DNA from: Tubulanus polymorphus
Lineage: Eukaryota > Nemertea > Palaeonemertea > Tubulaniformes > Tubulanidae
Reading direction: 5' to 3'
NCBI RefSeq assembly: GCF_964204645.1
Contig: NC_134026.1
Span: forward strand, 26,182,650 to 26,246,649
DNA length: 64,000 nt
The notes beneath the pieces are model-generated. The model worked only from the letters and a program-made list of their open reading frames with translations, was not told the DNA's origin and ran no database searches. A program made the position numbers and the translations under genes. Of the stretch, positions 23,027 to 39,000 are shown in pieces (positions within the stretch are counted from its first letter, which is position 1; each line of letters begins with the position of its first letter).

Positions 23027-26000
23027 ATGATGCAGAACAAACGAATAGCGATAATTGGAGCTGGGTGCAGTGGTTTAACTGCCATCAAATGTTGCCTCGA
23101 CGAAGGTTTGGAACCAGTTTGTTTTGAAATGGACGATGATATCGGAGGATTGTGGAATTACACGGACGATACTAGACCAGGTCAAGGGAGTGTTTATCAT
23201 TCGTGTATCATCAACACGAGCAAAGAAATGATGGCTTTCAGTGATTTTCCGGTTCCGTCACATTTCCCACCATTTATGCCACACAAATACGTTCTGAAAT
23301 ATTTTCGATTATACGCCAAGAATTTTAATTTACTGCAACATATCAAATTTTCATGTTGCGTCGAAAGCGTTAGACCAGCAGCCGATTTCGCGGAAACTGG
23401 CCGTTGGGAGGTTTTTACGCGACCAGCTGGATTTACTGACAGCAACGAAACTTCAGAAATATTTGACGGTGTGATGATTTGTACAGGACATCACGTATAT
23501 CCACACATTCCGAATCTCCCGGGCCTGAATAAATTTAAAGGAGAGGTGATTCATACACACGATTACAAACGTCCCGAATCGTACAGTGATAAGAAGGTGC
23601 TGATAATCGGTAAGTGATTTCATTTTCATGATTTAATTTTCATTTGATTGAATACCACTTTCATATGTTTTGTATCTCGACTCTGATTGAAATCATCGCG
23701 AGTTTTCTTTATGTTCTTCTTTTACAATTTACAATTATATCTTGTTTTTAGGAATTGGCAATTCGGCGGTAGATGTGGCTGTTGATTTGAGCAGAGTTTG
23801 CTCTAAGGTACGGTGATGATGGAATATCGAAAACATAAACTTCTGCAAACTCTTTTATGAAGCATTTCACTTGCTGTATTGATTTACGAAGATCATCTAG
23901 CAAAGTTTATTACCTTCCCAAAAATATTTCTATAATTGAAAATACATAATATTAATAATGGTAATAATGATAATGATATTTATAACTTATTTTCTTATAT
24001 TACGCACTTATACAAATTGTAATCAGTTTGCTTTTTTACGTCGGTATAGAGCAAAAATGAGCTGATAGTATACAATTTAAAACACTTGGACAGAATTCAC
24101 AGGTGACGAAGATTGAATGCAGTTATGAATTATTCTTGAAAATTACGTTTTCAACATTAAACTGTTGCCTGATGTTTTAAGAGAGCAGTTGAAAATCACC
24201 TTGGCCTAATTTCAATATTGTCAAAAGTATCTGATATTTTGGTCAGAGTATAGAACTATGGTGGTCTGTCCATTGATAGTTGTTACAACTTTTTATCTTG
24301 CGGTTGCCGTGGGCCCCGATTAATGACAATGAACTTTTTGTTGATATATCGAATGTTGAGTGTACCTATCAAACTGGGTCGCTATATCTTTTGTTCGAGA
24401 TGTGGTTTTTTTACGGCCACGATACCATTCAATAATGCAGGTTATTTCCGTGTACTTCTGGGCAATCTAAATCACTTATGTCGGTGTTCATTTTTTGTTT
24501 ACCAAAAATATCGTATACATTAACTCGAATGAATAAATGAAAATTGAAACGCGGGCTGGTGGTCATGCATAGGGTGTGAGGACTGCTCGCGAGGGATATT
24601 TTCCTCGACATTCTATTCAGAAGTTTATCTTTGTTAATTTTCCATAGGTTTATCTATCAACTCGCCGTGGCGCATGGATCGTAAACCGAATGGGCCCATG
24701 GGGCATTCCTGCAGATGCGTTGGCAAATAGCAGATTCATGTTTTCGTTGCCTCAAAATTGGTTGCAATGGATGGTAGAAAAATTAGCAAACTACCGTTTC
24801 GATCACGAAACGTACGGTGTTAAACCGTCTCACAGGTGAAAATATTAAACTTCCCTTTAGCTTGAAATTTATACATATCGTGTGAAAAAAATGCGTTTCT
24901 AATCAGCGATCGTGTTTTTGTATAGAGCTTTAGAAGCGCACCCAACAATAAACGACGAACTACCACAGCGGATAATGACCGGAGGGGTACAGGTAAGAAC
25001 GAACGTTAGAACTTTTACCGGAGATGGTGTTGAATTCGACGATGGCACATTCAAGAAAATAGACGCAGTAGTCTTGGCAACCGGATACAATTACCAGTTC
25101 AAGTTTGTCGACGAATCAATTTTGAAAATAAACCGCAACGATACATCACTGTTTAAATACACATTCGTGCCGGATTTGCAACACCCGACGCTTGCGGTAA
25201 TAGGTTTAGTTCAAGCGATCGGAGCCGTAATGCCAATTGCCGAAATGCAGTGTCGTTGGTATACACGAGTTGTCAAAGGTATAAAACTACAAGCTAAACT
25301 AATATCATAAATCTATAAGAATAAAATTTGTGTTAATGAAGCTACATGTATTTCATTCTAGGCATTGTTCAGCTGCCTTCGAGAGATGATATGAATTACG
25401 ATATACTGAAGAAAAAAGAAGCCATGAAAAATCAGTATGTTTCATGTCAACGACACACATTGCAGGTTATTGCTTTTACTTAATTCTTTCAGTTTTCCGA
25501 GGGTAAAATAAGTTTAATATACCAAAGTAATTGTGACAAAGTTTGCCGTTGAGTGAGTCGCAACAAACACTTCATTACAAAAAAGAAATTAATAGGGTGT
25601 GACAAAGTCCCATCTACCACACGCGGACAAAGTTATTATACACTATTCTGTGATGTTTTTGCTACCTTCGTAAACCAGTGAAGTTGATCGAAATATATAA
25701 GTTGTAAGGTCTGGTAATTCGGTTAATTGAAAATAAACCAAGCGTCTGTTATGATAGATTAGAATGTCACATTTATTGAAAGTCAATTAAATGAGATTCA
25801 TTGCTGCATAGAGGTCTGACGGATAAATCTGATTTTACGATTATGACCAATTGCCTTATTTTTCAGACATTTTGGATTAGTTTCATGGACCAATTGGCAT
25901 CGGAAGTCGGGGTAAAGCCTAATTTGAAATCAATGTTCTTCGAGGATCCGTTTCTAACGCTGCGTTGCTTTTTTGGTCCATGTGTACCGGCGCAATATCG

Positions 26001-26193
26001 GCTCAACGGCCCAGGAAAATGGCCCGGAGCAAAGAAAACTATCCAGTCTGCCTTCATTAATATGTCATCTGCAACAAGAACAAGATCTACAACTGGGTTA
26101 TCCGGAAGTTCTGGTCTTGCCAAGCGTTATGTTATCATTATTTTGGGCATTATGTTATTCTTACTATGCGCTCTAAAGCTTAATTCAATCTAA
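23027..26193 (+). CDS. Flavin-containing monooxygenase (FMO), membrane anchored
   Basis: NADPH- and O2-dependent monooxygenase of N- and S-containing substrates, normally on the endoplasmic reticulum membrane. Six exons, 536 aa: 23027-23609, 23752-23807, 24648-24835, 24926-25278, 25362-25465, 25867-26193; phases agree throughout. The FAD Rossmann motif GAGCSG is near residue 11, followed by ENTER-like family spacing. The FMO signature F-x-G-x3-H-x3-(F/Y) is present as FKGEVIHTHDYK, the NADPH motif GIGNSAVD spans the exon 1/2 junction, and LATGYNYQF is the conserved ATGY motif. The C-terminus ends with a hydrophobic helix (RYVIIILGIMLFLLCALKL), the usual membrane anchor, and the length is typical of animal FMOs (about 530). 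ATG 23027 is immediately followed by a second ATG; upstream in-frame sequence has no ATG. AATAAA lies at 26273-26278. Assignment to an FMO subtype is not possible by eye. Confidence 0.95.
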
Positions 26194-26384
26194 GATAACT
26201 GACCCAAGTGGACCAGCCGATGTAACTATAAAATTAGTGTTCTGTTATCCTGGACCCTGTGTTTCGAAAGATAATAAATGTGCCATATGTTTTAGATTAT
26301 ACTGTATACTGTATACTTATTTGCCTCTTTGGGACGTGGCCATTTGAGACTCGCTGTATGGTCAAGATCTCCGTCCCTGTGTCA

Positions 26385-26460
26385 GCAGTGTGGCGGTTTC
26401 CGCGCGCCCGGCCCAGGTCGGTGCCTGCGGCACGGCGCCGCCGGGCGCCCGTGAGAAATA
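26385..26460. other. GC/CpG-rich patch upstream of ACTR1A
   Basis: A short, strongly CpG-rich tract (GCGCGCCCGGCCCAGG through GCCGCCGGGCGCCCG) stands out from the AT-rich surroundings, about 360-430 bp upstream of the ACTR1A start codon. It could be a promoter CpG patch or a foreign insertion; no ORF is supported. Confidence 0.4.
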
Positions 26461-26818
26461 CTACTATCCTAGCGGTGGCTGCTATTTCTTTCAATTTCCC
26501 AGTGATTGGCCGTAGTGATGCATTTTTCAGTGAGCACGCTCGTAGATTGACAAGAGATTCTAGTTTTTAGGACCGTATTCGGCGGTATCGTGAGACTCAG
26601 GGCCACCGCGCCGGAAAACGCGTCCGGACGAGTCGTCTATGGCAAGCGAGAGACGGAGCAACCCTACCACCAACTCCGTTGTGACAGGTCCGTTCCAGTA
26701 GTCCAAATCAAAATCGTACCTCGTGCGCACGCGCAGTTGTTTCATTTCCTGGTTCGATTTTTGCACCAATTTTGCAGATTTTTCTCACAAAACTTGAAAT
26801 ATCGTTAATCTAGACTGC

Positions 26819-30824
<4,006 letters not shown>

Positions 30825-32916
30825 GTCAGTCACGCAAAAAAGTGAAACATTCGCATATAAACTTACTTTCTTCCATTGTGGTTTTAGTTCCTGAGAGTAA
30901 TCCTTTTAATCCACACATGCAAGTGAAGTAGCATGCTGGGATTTTGTGGTCTCTTTCAACATCACATAGAAGCTTTGTATAAATTAGTGTTAGTCATGAC
31001 ATCAGTGACGTTTTGTTTGTTTGAGTTAAGAGATTCCTTTTATTATAACAGCTTTTCCTGTAAGTTATTGGCGGCTAGTCATTCACATGTTTTTGTCCTA
31101 TCTTGATGAGAACTTGTAAAGCTCATAGCTAAAATGGTTAGCTGATATGGCTTCAGTAAAAGTCTCACATGAAAAGGACTGTAAAAGGACAAATAAAGGA
31201 ATTATCGTAGGAATGAGCAGTTTTGAATACATTTTTACAAGTCATAACTTAACCTGATGTACAATCGAATTTTAGGCATTTGTGCAAAAGATAGTTGTAA
31301 GTATGACTGCCATTTGATATTTCATGGACAGCTATGATCGTGTATCGTAATTTCCTAAAATAGTTGTGTCAGCAGCGTCACATGCATTTCGTCCATTGGT
31401 ATTAATTGGAAATTTATTTTTTAACTTGCACAAATTATTTAGTTTCACAAAAATACATGAAATTATCATGTTAATGTTTTCTTGAACTGTGGTAGGTTGG
31501 GATGAAAAAATGAAGAGATTCATTATGAAACATAATAGATGCAGTCTGTTCCTAAAAGCATTTCATAACTACATATTTATGCTGTTCATTAATGAATCTA
31601 CATTATTCGTCCATGATCAAAACAGATAGTCTTGTAGTACATTGCACATACTGTAAGCATAACAGATTGATAAAACAATATACAGGTAGTTCTTGTTAAA
31701 ATTCTGATGTTATTACATCTTTTCATCCTGGAAAGACAAGATCTGTTAACAAAAATTAGATATTTCATTTCTAGGAAAGGGTCCGAGAGCCTACTTCTTT
31801 GTCTTGTCCAACATAAGGGAAATGGCTTTCAAGACCATTTAAGCAGATGTGATTTTTGTAAATAAACAGTACTTACGGAAAATACCTAATTTATATGAAT
31901 TGTCTGATTATGCTTTTTGGGGAAATGGTAAAACTGGTACCGGAAAGGTAGATTCAATCATTTATTTCTGGTATCTTGTACAAAATTACATGTACATGTA
32001 TTGTTTCTATGTAAGACCTGAATTTTATTCTATGGTTTTGGATTTTGTAGTTCCCATGAAGGTTTGTTACGTAGGTGAATAAATTCTTTTTTGTGTTGCC
32101 AGCTTCATATGTTTTCTAAGAATAGAATGACATGTTTTTGTGTATTTATAAAAAACATTTTCATCTATGTATAGATGACAAACATCACAATTGTAATTGG
32201 GATAACTCATATTATACCAGTAAGATATATCTTCTGCCCACCGCTCTACTCTGGAAAGGTTAATATCAGTCTGGGATATTAGAATGGCTTACTCCTTTTT
32301 AATATGCCTAGTTTCTGTGAGGGATTGAAAATAATTGTTTGACATAAACAATCGCTGCTGAACAGATGAGCCTTGTTCAGAAAGCTGAGGATTGAAATTC
32401 TACTGTCGCTACATAGATAGATTTCTTCAATACCTGTGCTACTTTACTAAATGTCATATGTATAAAGTAAAACATCTCAAAATGTTCGTAAGTATATGTA
32501 ATAACTATTTAAAAATGCTTATTTTCAGTTGCATGTCATTTTAAACTTGTAGAATGGGTTATTCAGGAGCCACACTCACATGAAGAATTTTCAGATTAGG
32601 TTCTCTATATTTTGCAAATTACAAAATGTACAGCATTTTAGTCTGGGAGATATCTTAAGAAATCTGTTTTTTTCTCCTGTGGTGCTTTTGGAAATATTGA
32701 TCAATTTTGTTGATGAATAAATATTGATCATATAATATTATGATAGAAATATTTGATTTTTTCACTGAAGGTAATTTATCAACACGCAATGCCTCATGTA
32801 TCTATGGTGACTTTATTTAAAGATCTGAACCAATTTGATATACTGTTGATTTTCATTACATCGAATGAATCAACACAAAACAATTAAAACTTTTTAAGTA
32901 AAATGTAACGTTAATG
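30825..32916. other. Intergenic: ACTR1A 3' UTR and ASB gene 3' flank
   Basis: No gene is supported. A poly(A) signal for ACTR1A lies at 31192. TTTATT at 32812-32817 (AATAAA on minus) could end the ASB transcript. The rest is AT-rich without recognisable repeats. Confidence 0.6.
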
Positions 32917-34474
32917 TCACTGCGATCCATTCCAACATGCAATGCCTGCAATGTGATCTATATCCATTTTCATACCGTGACAAAGTTTGCGAGATAGATA
33001 CTCCTGCAGTGCATGAGGTATTACAAATGTCTTGACAACTTTTGGTAATCCAATGTGGTCATTTAACAGTAAAACTTCCTGAATTGTTTTACGACAGAGG
33101 TTCTTCAGGGTAAGCGGGCTGTTACATTGATCTATGTACCATATCATGAATGCATTATCGTCATCTCCTTGATCATCTTTACATAAATCCGGCGGAATTC
33201 CGGTTCCTTTCCACAAGGTCCATTCAGTGAAATTTAACATGTCACATCCAGCTCGGAACAAGGATCGGACACATGGCAATTGTAGTCTTAGATCATCACG
33301 ATACATTGCCATACTTAATGTGCTCATGCATACATATAATGGAGTTCTTCCACGATCGTCGACAGCATCAACATTACAGTGAGCTGATAACATAACCTCG
33401 GTGACTTTTGGAGATTTTCCATAGAGAGCAGCAATGTGTAACAGACCCAATCCACCTTCTGTGACTCTACAGTAAGAATTAATCACTAGTAAAAGATTGA
33501 AATCATTGTTATGAAATGGGGTATTTTTACATAGTTTGATAGCCAAAAATGTATCTTATAATTATCTTTTAATTACTAAATAAATACTGTCTATGACAAA
33601 CAATTCATCTCTACTCATACCGTCTATCACATGAATATAGTATTTTACAGATAATTATGAAATACATTTTTGGCTATCAAACTATATATGTAAAATACCC
33701 CATTTCATAACATCATTATAAGAAATGGCCTTCAGCTTAATTACTTGAAATTTTTCAACTGATCAAAAAGAAGCTAGATTATTATGAATGAAAGCCCTGC
33801 CTAAGTAAAAGATTACTTGCATTTGAATATCAGCGCCATGTTGTATAAAGCAGTTTCATACTCTCAGTATTGTTGTGTATCACATAGTTTTGCACTGCTA
33901 TACTGAGAGGAGTTTGTCCTAAGCCATTCCGTAGATTCACATCAGCACCTATAATTATGAATATTTAGTTCTATTTGAAAGTATGAGGGATAAGCATAAA
34001 GGTAAAATTACCTGCATCTAGCAAAAGTTGAATTAAGTGTGGCCTTCCGTGAAATGCTGCTTTATAAAGTGGACTATTACCAAATGAATCTGTTAAATTT
34101 ACTTGAGCTCCAGCTGCCAACAATATCTGAAGAATCAGGTTTAATTTTCATTTATTGAGGAGAAGCAATGACAATAGATATTAGCTTTGCAGCCAATTTT
34201 TACTAACCTTGGCTACATTGACAAAGTTTAGTGACACTGCACAGATAAGTGGAGTTGAACCATCTTTAATAGAGGGATTTGATGGATTTTGCCATGGGGC
34301 ATTGACATCAACTTTAGCTTCAATACATTGAAGGATATCTTCTCTTTGATTTCCCATAACAGCATAGTGTAGACGTAATACATCGGACGCCATGGTTTCA
34401 ATCGGATTATTGCAACTATTGCCCTCATCCACCTCATTTTCCATGAGATTGGGTGATGACTGACGGATTCCCAT
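32917..34474 (-). CDS. Ankyrin repeat and SOCS-box (ASB) family protein, possibly frame-broken
   Basis: ASB proteins are substrate receptors of Cullin5-Elongin B/C ubiquitin ligases. Exons (transcript order): 34208-34474, 34012-34126, about 33817-33948, 32917-33466. Exon 1 gives MGIRQSSPNLMENEVDE and a first ankyrin unit (DGSTPLICAVSLNFVNVAK). Exons 2-3 give further repeats (DSFGNSPLYKAAFHGRPHLI; LGQTPLSIAVQNY). Exon 4 continues with GLGLLHIAALYGKSPKV and DDRGRTPLYVCM, then a SOCS-box-like end with PLTLKNLCRKTIQEVL and VIPHALQEYLSRK. Exons 1-3 join in phase. Exon 3 as delimited contains an in-frame TGA near 33833. Removing one T of the TTT run near 33846 would restore an ankyrin-like LLIQHGADIQMQ, but then the join to exon 4 is out of phase. 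A shorter exon 3 ending at GAGA|GTATGA is phase-compatible with an internal acceptor of exon 4. The member of the ASB family cannot be named. Confidence 0.75.
33505..33722. repeat. Inverted repeat in ASB intron 3
   Basis: The arms 33505-33570 and about 33648-33722 are inverted copies sharing ATGAAATGGGGTATTTT, AGTTTGATAGCCAAAAATGT and ATAATTATCT in reverse complement. They are separated by about 80 bp. The left arm starts about 40 bp from the exon 4 acceptor (33466), so a hairpin would form close to the splice site. Confidence 0.8.
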
Positions 34475-35307
34475 TTATATTGTTTAGGCCTTACCTACTT
34501 CAAAGTAAAAAGATATAATACTCTGATACTACCAGGTACTACACATCATAGGACACTAGCGTAAACATTGCGCACCGGGGTATCTTTATGGCCAATCTTT
34601 ATCCGCCGTAGCTCCAGAGAAAAACCTAGGCACACGTAAATGCCTTGTCCTATTAGAATAATGAAAAGCCATTTGACATTAGGGAATACCATTGTTTGGG
34701 AATCCCCGAATCTAAACTATGACGTCATCACGCTTTGCCGCGCGCTACATGACGAAGTAAAATCAAAATAACTTTATTGATAGTCCTATTAGCTTTGGTC
34801 CCACCCTCTCGGCATTCAGATTATAATCTAATTGATAATTCTAATTAAAGTCCTCTACCAGTAGGAGTAAGATGCGCTGCACTTGCATACCAAAGATGTA
34901 ACTTGTTATTCCATGATTCCCCTCACACACAGTTTTGGGATTGAGTGGGTTTTCCGTGGGTTTTCCCCATTGCGCACATCCTCTATTCGCGTGCCATTGT
35001 CCAACCTCCAATTCCGACAAAACAGGTTACAAACACTGCGTAATCGTATCATTCTCGTGAACTGGTCGGTAAGTAAAGATTGTTGGTGGTGGTCCCAATA
35101 GAAGTTTTTGTTTCGGTTGTTGTTTACAAGGAAAAATAAGCTTAAACCCCTCGAGGAGGGCTGTGGCCTTCTTGGGCTTGGCCCCCTGCTGGGGGAGGGG
35201 GTAGCCTGAATACCAGTCGTTGTTACGGGTTCCCTTGTTTGGGGAACAACGGCCAGGTAGGCCTACTAGACTAAGGGAGCTGGGGTAGTTTTACCTAACT
35301 GTTGGCG

Positions 35308-35427
35308 GCACAGGAACCTGAAAAAAAATCCTAGGTACTGCTGTATATAAAAAAACATATAGTTTTTTTTTATATATAGTACCTAGGGTACTGGGGTCCA
35401 AAAATTTTGTTTGTCAGGTCCCTGTGG
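35308..35427. repeat. Imperfect hairpin repeat
   Basis: The left arm (CAGGAACCTGAAA, CCTAGGTACTGCTGTATATA) pairs with the right arm (TATATATAGTACCTAGG, TCAGGTCCCTG) around a short A/T core with runs of A and T. It is a small MITE-like or fold-back remnant. Confidence 0.65.
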
Positions 35428-35485
35428 TTGGCGGCAAGCTTTTACAATCGGATCGGTGTGAAAATGATGGTGAAACTAAACCACA

Positions 35486-35773
35486 GACATTGGCGTCCCT
35501 AGGGGGGGTTAGGTAGTTCGAACAAATCCCCTTTTTTGAATCTTCAAACGTCGACGAACGTCAGCACATGGTCTGCATCTGCTAAATTAGCAAAATAATA
35601 ATCGATTCATGCAAAGTAAATGGGAACCAGTCTACCTGTCGGCCTCAGATTGCACCAGAGCGCGCCTGCTTGCAAGAAATTTTCAAAAATTTTCTGGGGA
35701 GGACCCCCAGACCCCTCTATTCCTAAAAACGAACCCCCCTAAAAATATCCTGCTGAGGACGCCCATGACAGAC
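35486..35773. mobile_element. MITE-like element with TGGGCGTCC-type termini
   Basis: The left terminus GACATTGGCGTCCCTAGGGG and right terminus (reverse complement) CTGTCATGGGCGTCCTCAGC form imperfect inverted repeats. The interior has the string GGGGAGGACCCCCAGACCCC and a run of CCCCCC. It is about 285 bp without a transposase ORF. The family was not identified and no clear target-site duplication was seen. Confidence 0.5.
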
Positions 35774-36093
35774 AGGTTACTTAGACGGATTCTGGACATG
35801 GTACATACGGGGTGGTGAAATGTGCCATGAAAAATATTCTGGTGACATTTCGAAGGTTCTTCTAGACTTTTGGCAATATGGCTAATATAGTCTAGATTCA
35901 CCCGACACGTATTAACCATCATCTTATTGTCTTGTAACAAGCCCCTGTGAATGAGATGATGTACTTGTTCCCAAGTTTGTCAAGATTCTAAGACCCTGCA
36001 TGCTCTCTGGTAGGCAATTAGCCTTCAATACTACGTAAGATCCACTCCTGTACTGTAGTACTTTACTATACTTCGATCAAACATTTTCAGACT

Positions 36094-39000
36094 ATGAGCA
36101 GCGGTACTAGTAGTCAAGGTGTGAATAGAAGTCATGTTAAGACGAAAAAGAAGAAAAAAGCAACAAAAGAGGCATCTCCTGCATCAGCAGTGATTACAGA
36201 TCAATCATTGGACATGTCTCATTTGGTAACAGCTCTACAAACTGCAAAAATACAAGAAAGACGTTTGAAAATTGTTAACTCTCGACTCGCGGATGAGCTA
36301 GATGAAAAAGAACAGACATTGATTGATAATGAACAGCAAATCCATACGTATAGATACCATGTACAGTATCTTCAAGAACTATTACGTGAGAATAATCTCC
36401 CATTTACAGTAGAGGTTAATAGAACTTTAATGCCTGGTGTTTCTGAAGAAATAGCTCATCAACTAAGAACAGAAAATGCGACATTGAAATATGAACTCAA
36501 TTATTCGAAATGTGATTATTATGATATGCAGGAAATTGTTGAGGTGAGTTTGAACAATGAAGCATTTGACTTTTTTTCTGAAGTTTTCCACAAAAATAAA
36601 TTATTAGGGAAAAGTACATTATCATAGGGTGCAGTTGTATGTCTGAAAAAGTGATGAGGAAAACTTTAGACTAACATTACTTTATTTCCAACATTCCAGG
36701 CAAATCGATCTCTTTACAAGGAACTGGAAGCAAAGAATAATTCAATTACTGAATTAGAAGATAAAATAAAACATCTGGAAACTGTGCAAACTGCTGGCAG
36801 TTGTAAAGAAGTTTATGCTCTTCAAGAAGAACTGAAAAAGCACATTGAGAAAGAGACATTACAAGAGATAATATGTAACAGTCTTTACTATGAAACGGAA
36901 GGATTCAAACAAAGTTTGCTGAAAGCTGAAGAAGAAATTCAAAAATATATGATGGGTACTGAAATCGATGGGAAAATCAATGGTGATAAGGTAAAATCTT
37001 TAAGATTTTGATGTGATTTTGTCCTCCGCCTTAATTTTGAGAACGTTATTTGATAAACGACATCAATATATATTTGTCTTCAAGGTAATAGCAACTAGCC
37101 CAGAGGAAAAAAAGGAAACTCTTGCATTGAGGGCAAAATTTAAGGAGGTTAGTTTTTGTTGTGTGAAATTTCATATCCAGAAAGCTTGAAATTCAGAAAA
37201 GATCTTTGAAATGACAATGACGCATTTTAGGTAGTGGAATTAAACAAGAAATGGCAAACTTATAACAATGAACAACAGGCTGTTATGAAAACACTGAAAT
37301 CGAGGGTTGAGGATCTGGAGAAAATTATTAAAACAACTGCCACCAAAGGAGAGGCAGAGCGAGGAAAAGAAGTAATTGAAAAATTTATCAAAGTTCATAC
37401 AAATGAACTTGATAGAATTCAGCATGAAAAAGCACAGGTAACAGCTCTCTAATGTTCGTATGTAATTTTCAACAAATCCAATTTCTATATTCTGTTTGTA
37501 TATGTATATTGGTTATTTATTAAGTTATTTACGTTTTTATTAGTAACTACCAGTATGGTTATTTTTAGGCAGAAAACGAACTGAAAAAATCCAAGTTAGA
37601 TCTAATGGAGGCCAAAAAGTGTATTGAAACTGAGAAGTTGTTGAAAGAAGCATTAGAAAAAGAACTTCATAATTTAAAAGCTGCAAAGGTACCTTAAACA
37701 GTTACATTTACCTGTATTTTTATGCGGTGTTTTAGCTCTAAACTATGAATGTATTCTACAGGTGGATGTATTGTCTGAAAATACAGCTCAAACAGAAATG
37801 ACAAATTTGAGATCAAAGTATAAAGAGGTAAAATAAATTGTGTATTTGTTTGATTACTACTAGTGACTTAACCCTCCGAATGAATACTCATTACAAGTGC
37901 AAAAATCCATTGCTGTAGAATCAACTCTGTGGAAAGATTTTCAAGGCATTCAAAAATATGTTATTTTTATTATAAAGGTTGTTGAAGTGAACAAGAAATG
38001 GCAGATCTATGGTAATGCTAATGATAGTAAGATGAATGCAATGCAAAAGCGTATTTTGGAGCTGGAAAAGCAACTGGAAGAGCGAGATGTAAATAGCGAT
38101 TTACCTGAAAAATCTGATGTTGAACATGCTGGTAGTTTGTCAGAGATAAATGTTATTAAATCAAAACTTAAAGAGGTGGGAGATGATTGTGCATATGATT
38201 TTGACATGTGTATTCTATAGTTTTATAGTATTTTATATTGTTTGATATCATATTGATAGAGTATGGCACAAAATGTCAAATGGCAAGTGTACAATAATGA
38301 TCTACAGACGAAGATGAAAGATTCAGCCACTCGAATGAAAGAACTTGAGGCAATCATTGAGAGCACAGTTCAAACTGGACAAGATGCTGAGGCAACTAGA
38401 CAATTACTCGAACTTAACAAGAATGAATTGTTAAGAGTTCAGGAGGAGAATAATGCAGTAAGATTTTACAACTATATTCTTATCTTAGTCCTTGTAAAAT
38501 CCCTTTGAAGATATTTTTAGAACACAACTTTCCAAAATTTTCAGTTTTCAACACGAATGAATGCATATAATGAAGTGCTGGAGAAACTGCGAATGACTGA
38601 GAGGCAATTATCTGAATCTGAAAGAGCTAAAGAACAGTTTCATACCTATGGCATTGAATTGAAGCAAGAGAAGTGTAAAAATGCTGAATTTATTAAAAAA
38701 TTAGACCGAATGAGAAGCGACATTAAGCAGTTGCAAGCAGACAAGCGTACATTAAAAAAACAAAATCAAGAATTGCAGATTAAATTATCTCAACTTGGTA
38801 TGTTCTGTTTTGATGATAAGGTTATAGAATTTGTGTCATAATGAAACCATGCATTTATGATCTATTAATCGATAAACTAGGTCCTGCACAAGCTGAAGCT
38901 TCCATTCATCCAGAGCTTAAATCACAGTACGAATCGCATATAAATCATCTACAATCCGAATTGTATTCAGCTGAGCAGCGTATGAAATCAATGGAAAATT

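Larger units (their letters stand above)
34475..36093. other. Intergenic between ASB (-) and CEP55-like (+), with element remnants
   Basis: Divergent upstream region. It holds an inverted repeat at 35308-35427 and a MITE-like element at 35486-35773. CTTTTCAG|ACTATG immediately before the CEP55-like start indicates a splice acceptor, so an untranslated first exon lies somewhere in this interval. No coding gene is supported. Confidence 0.55.

Noticed and set aside
26259-26570. 103-codon Arg/Pro-rich ORF over the GC patch
   Set aside because: Composition follows the CpG-rich tract; no motif or splice context.
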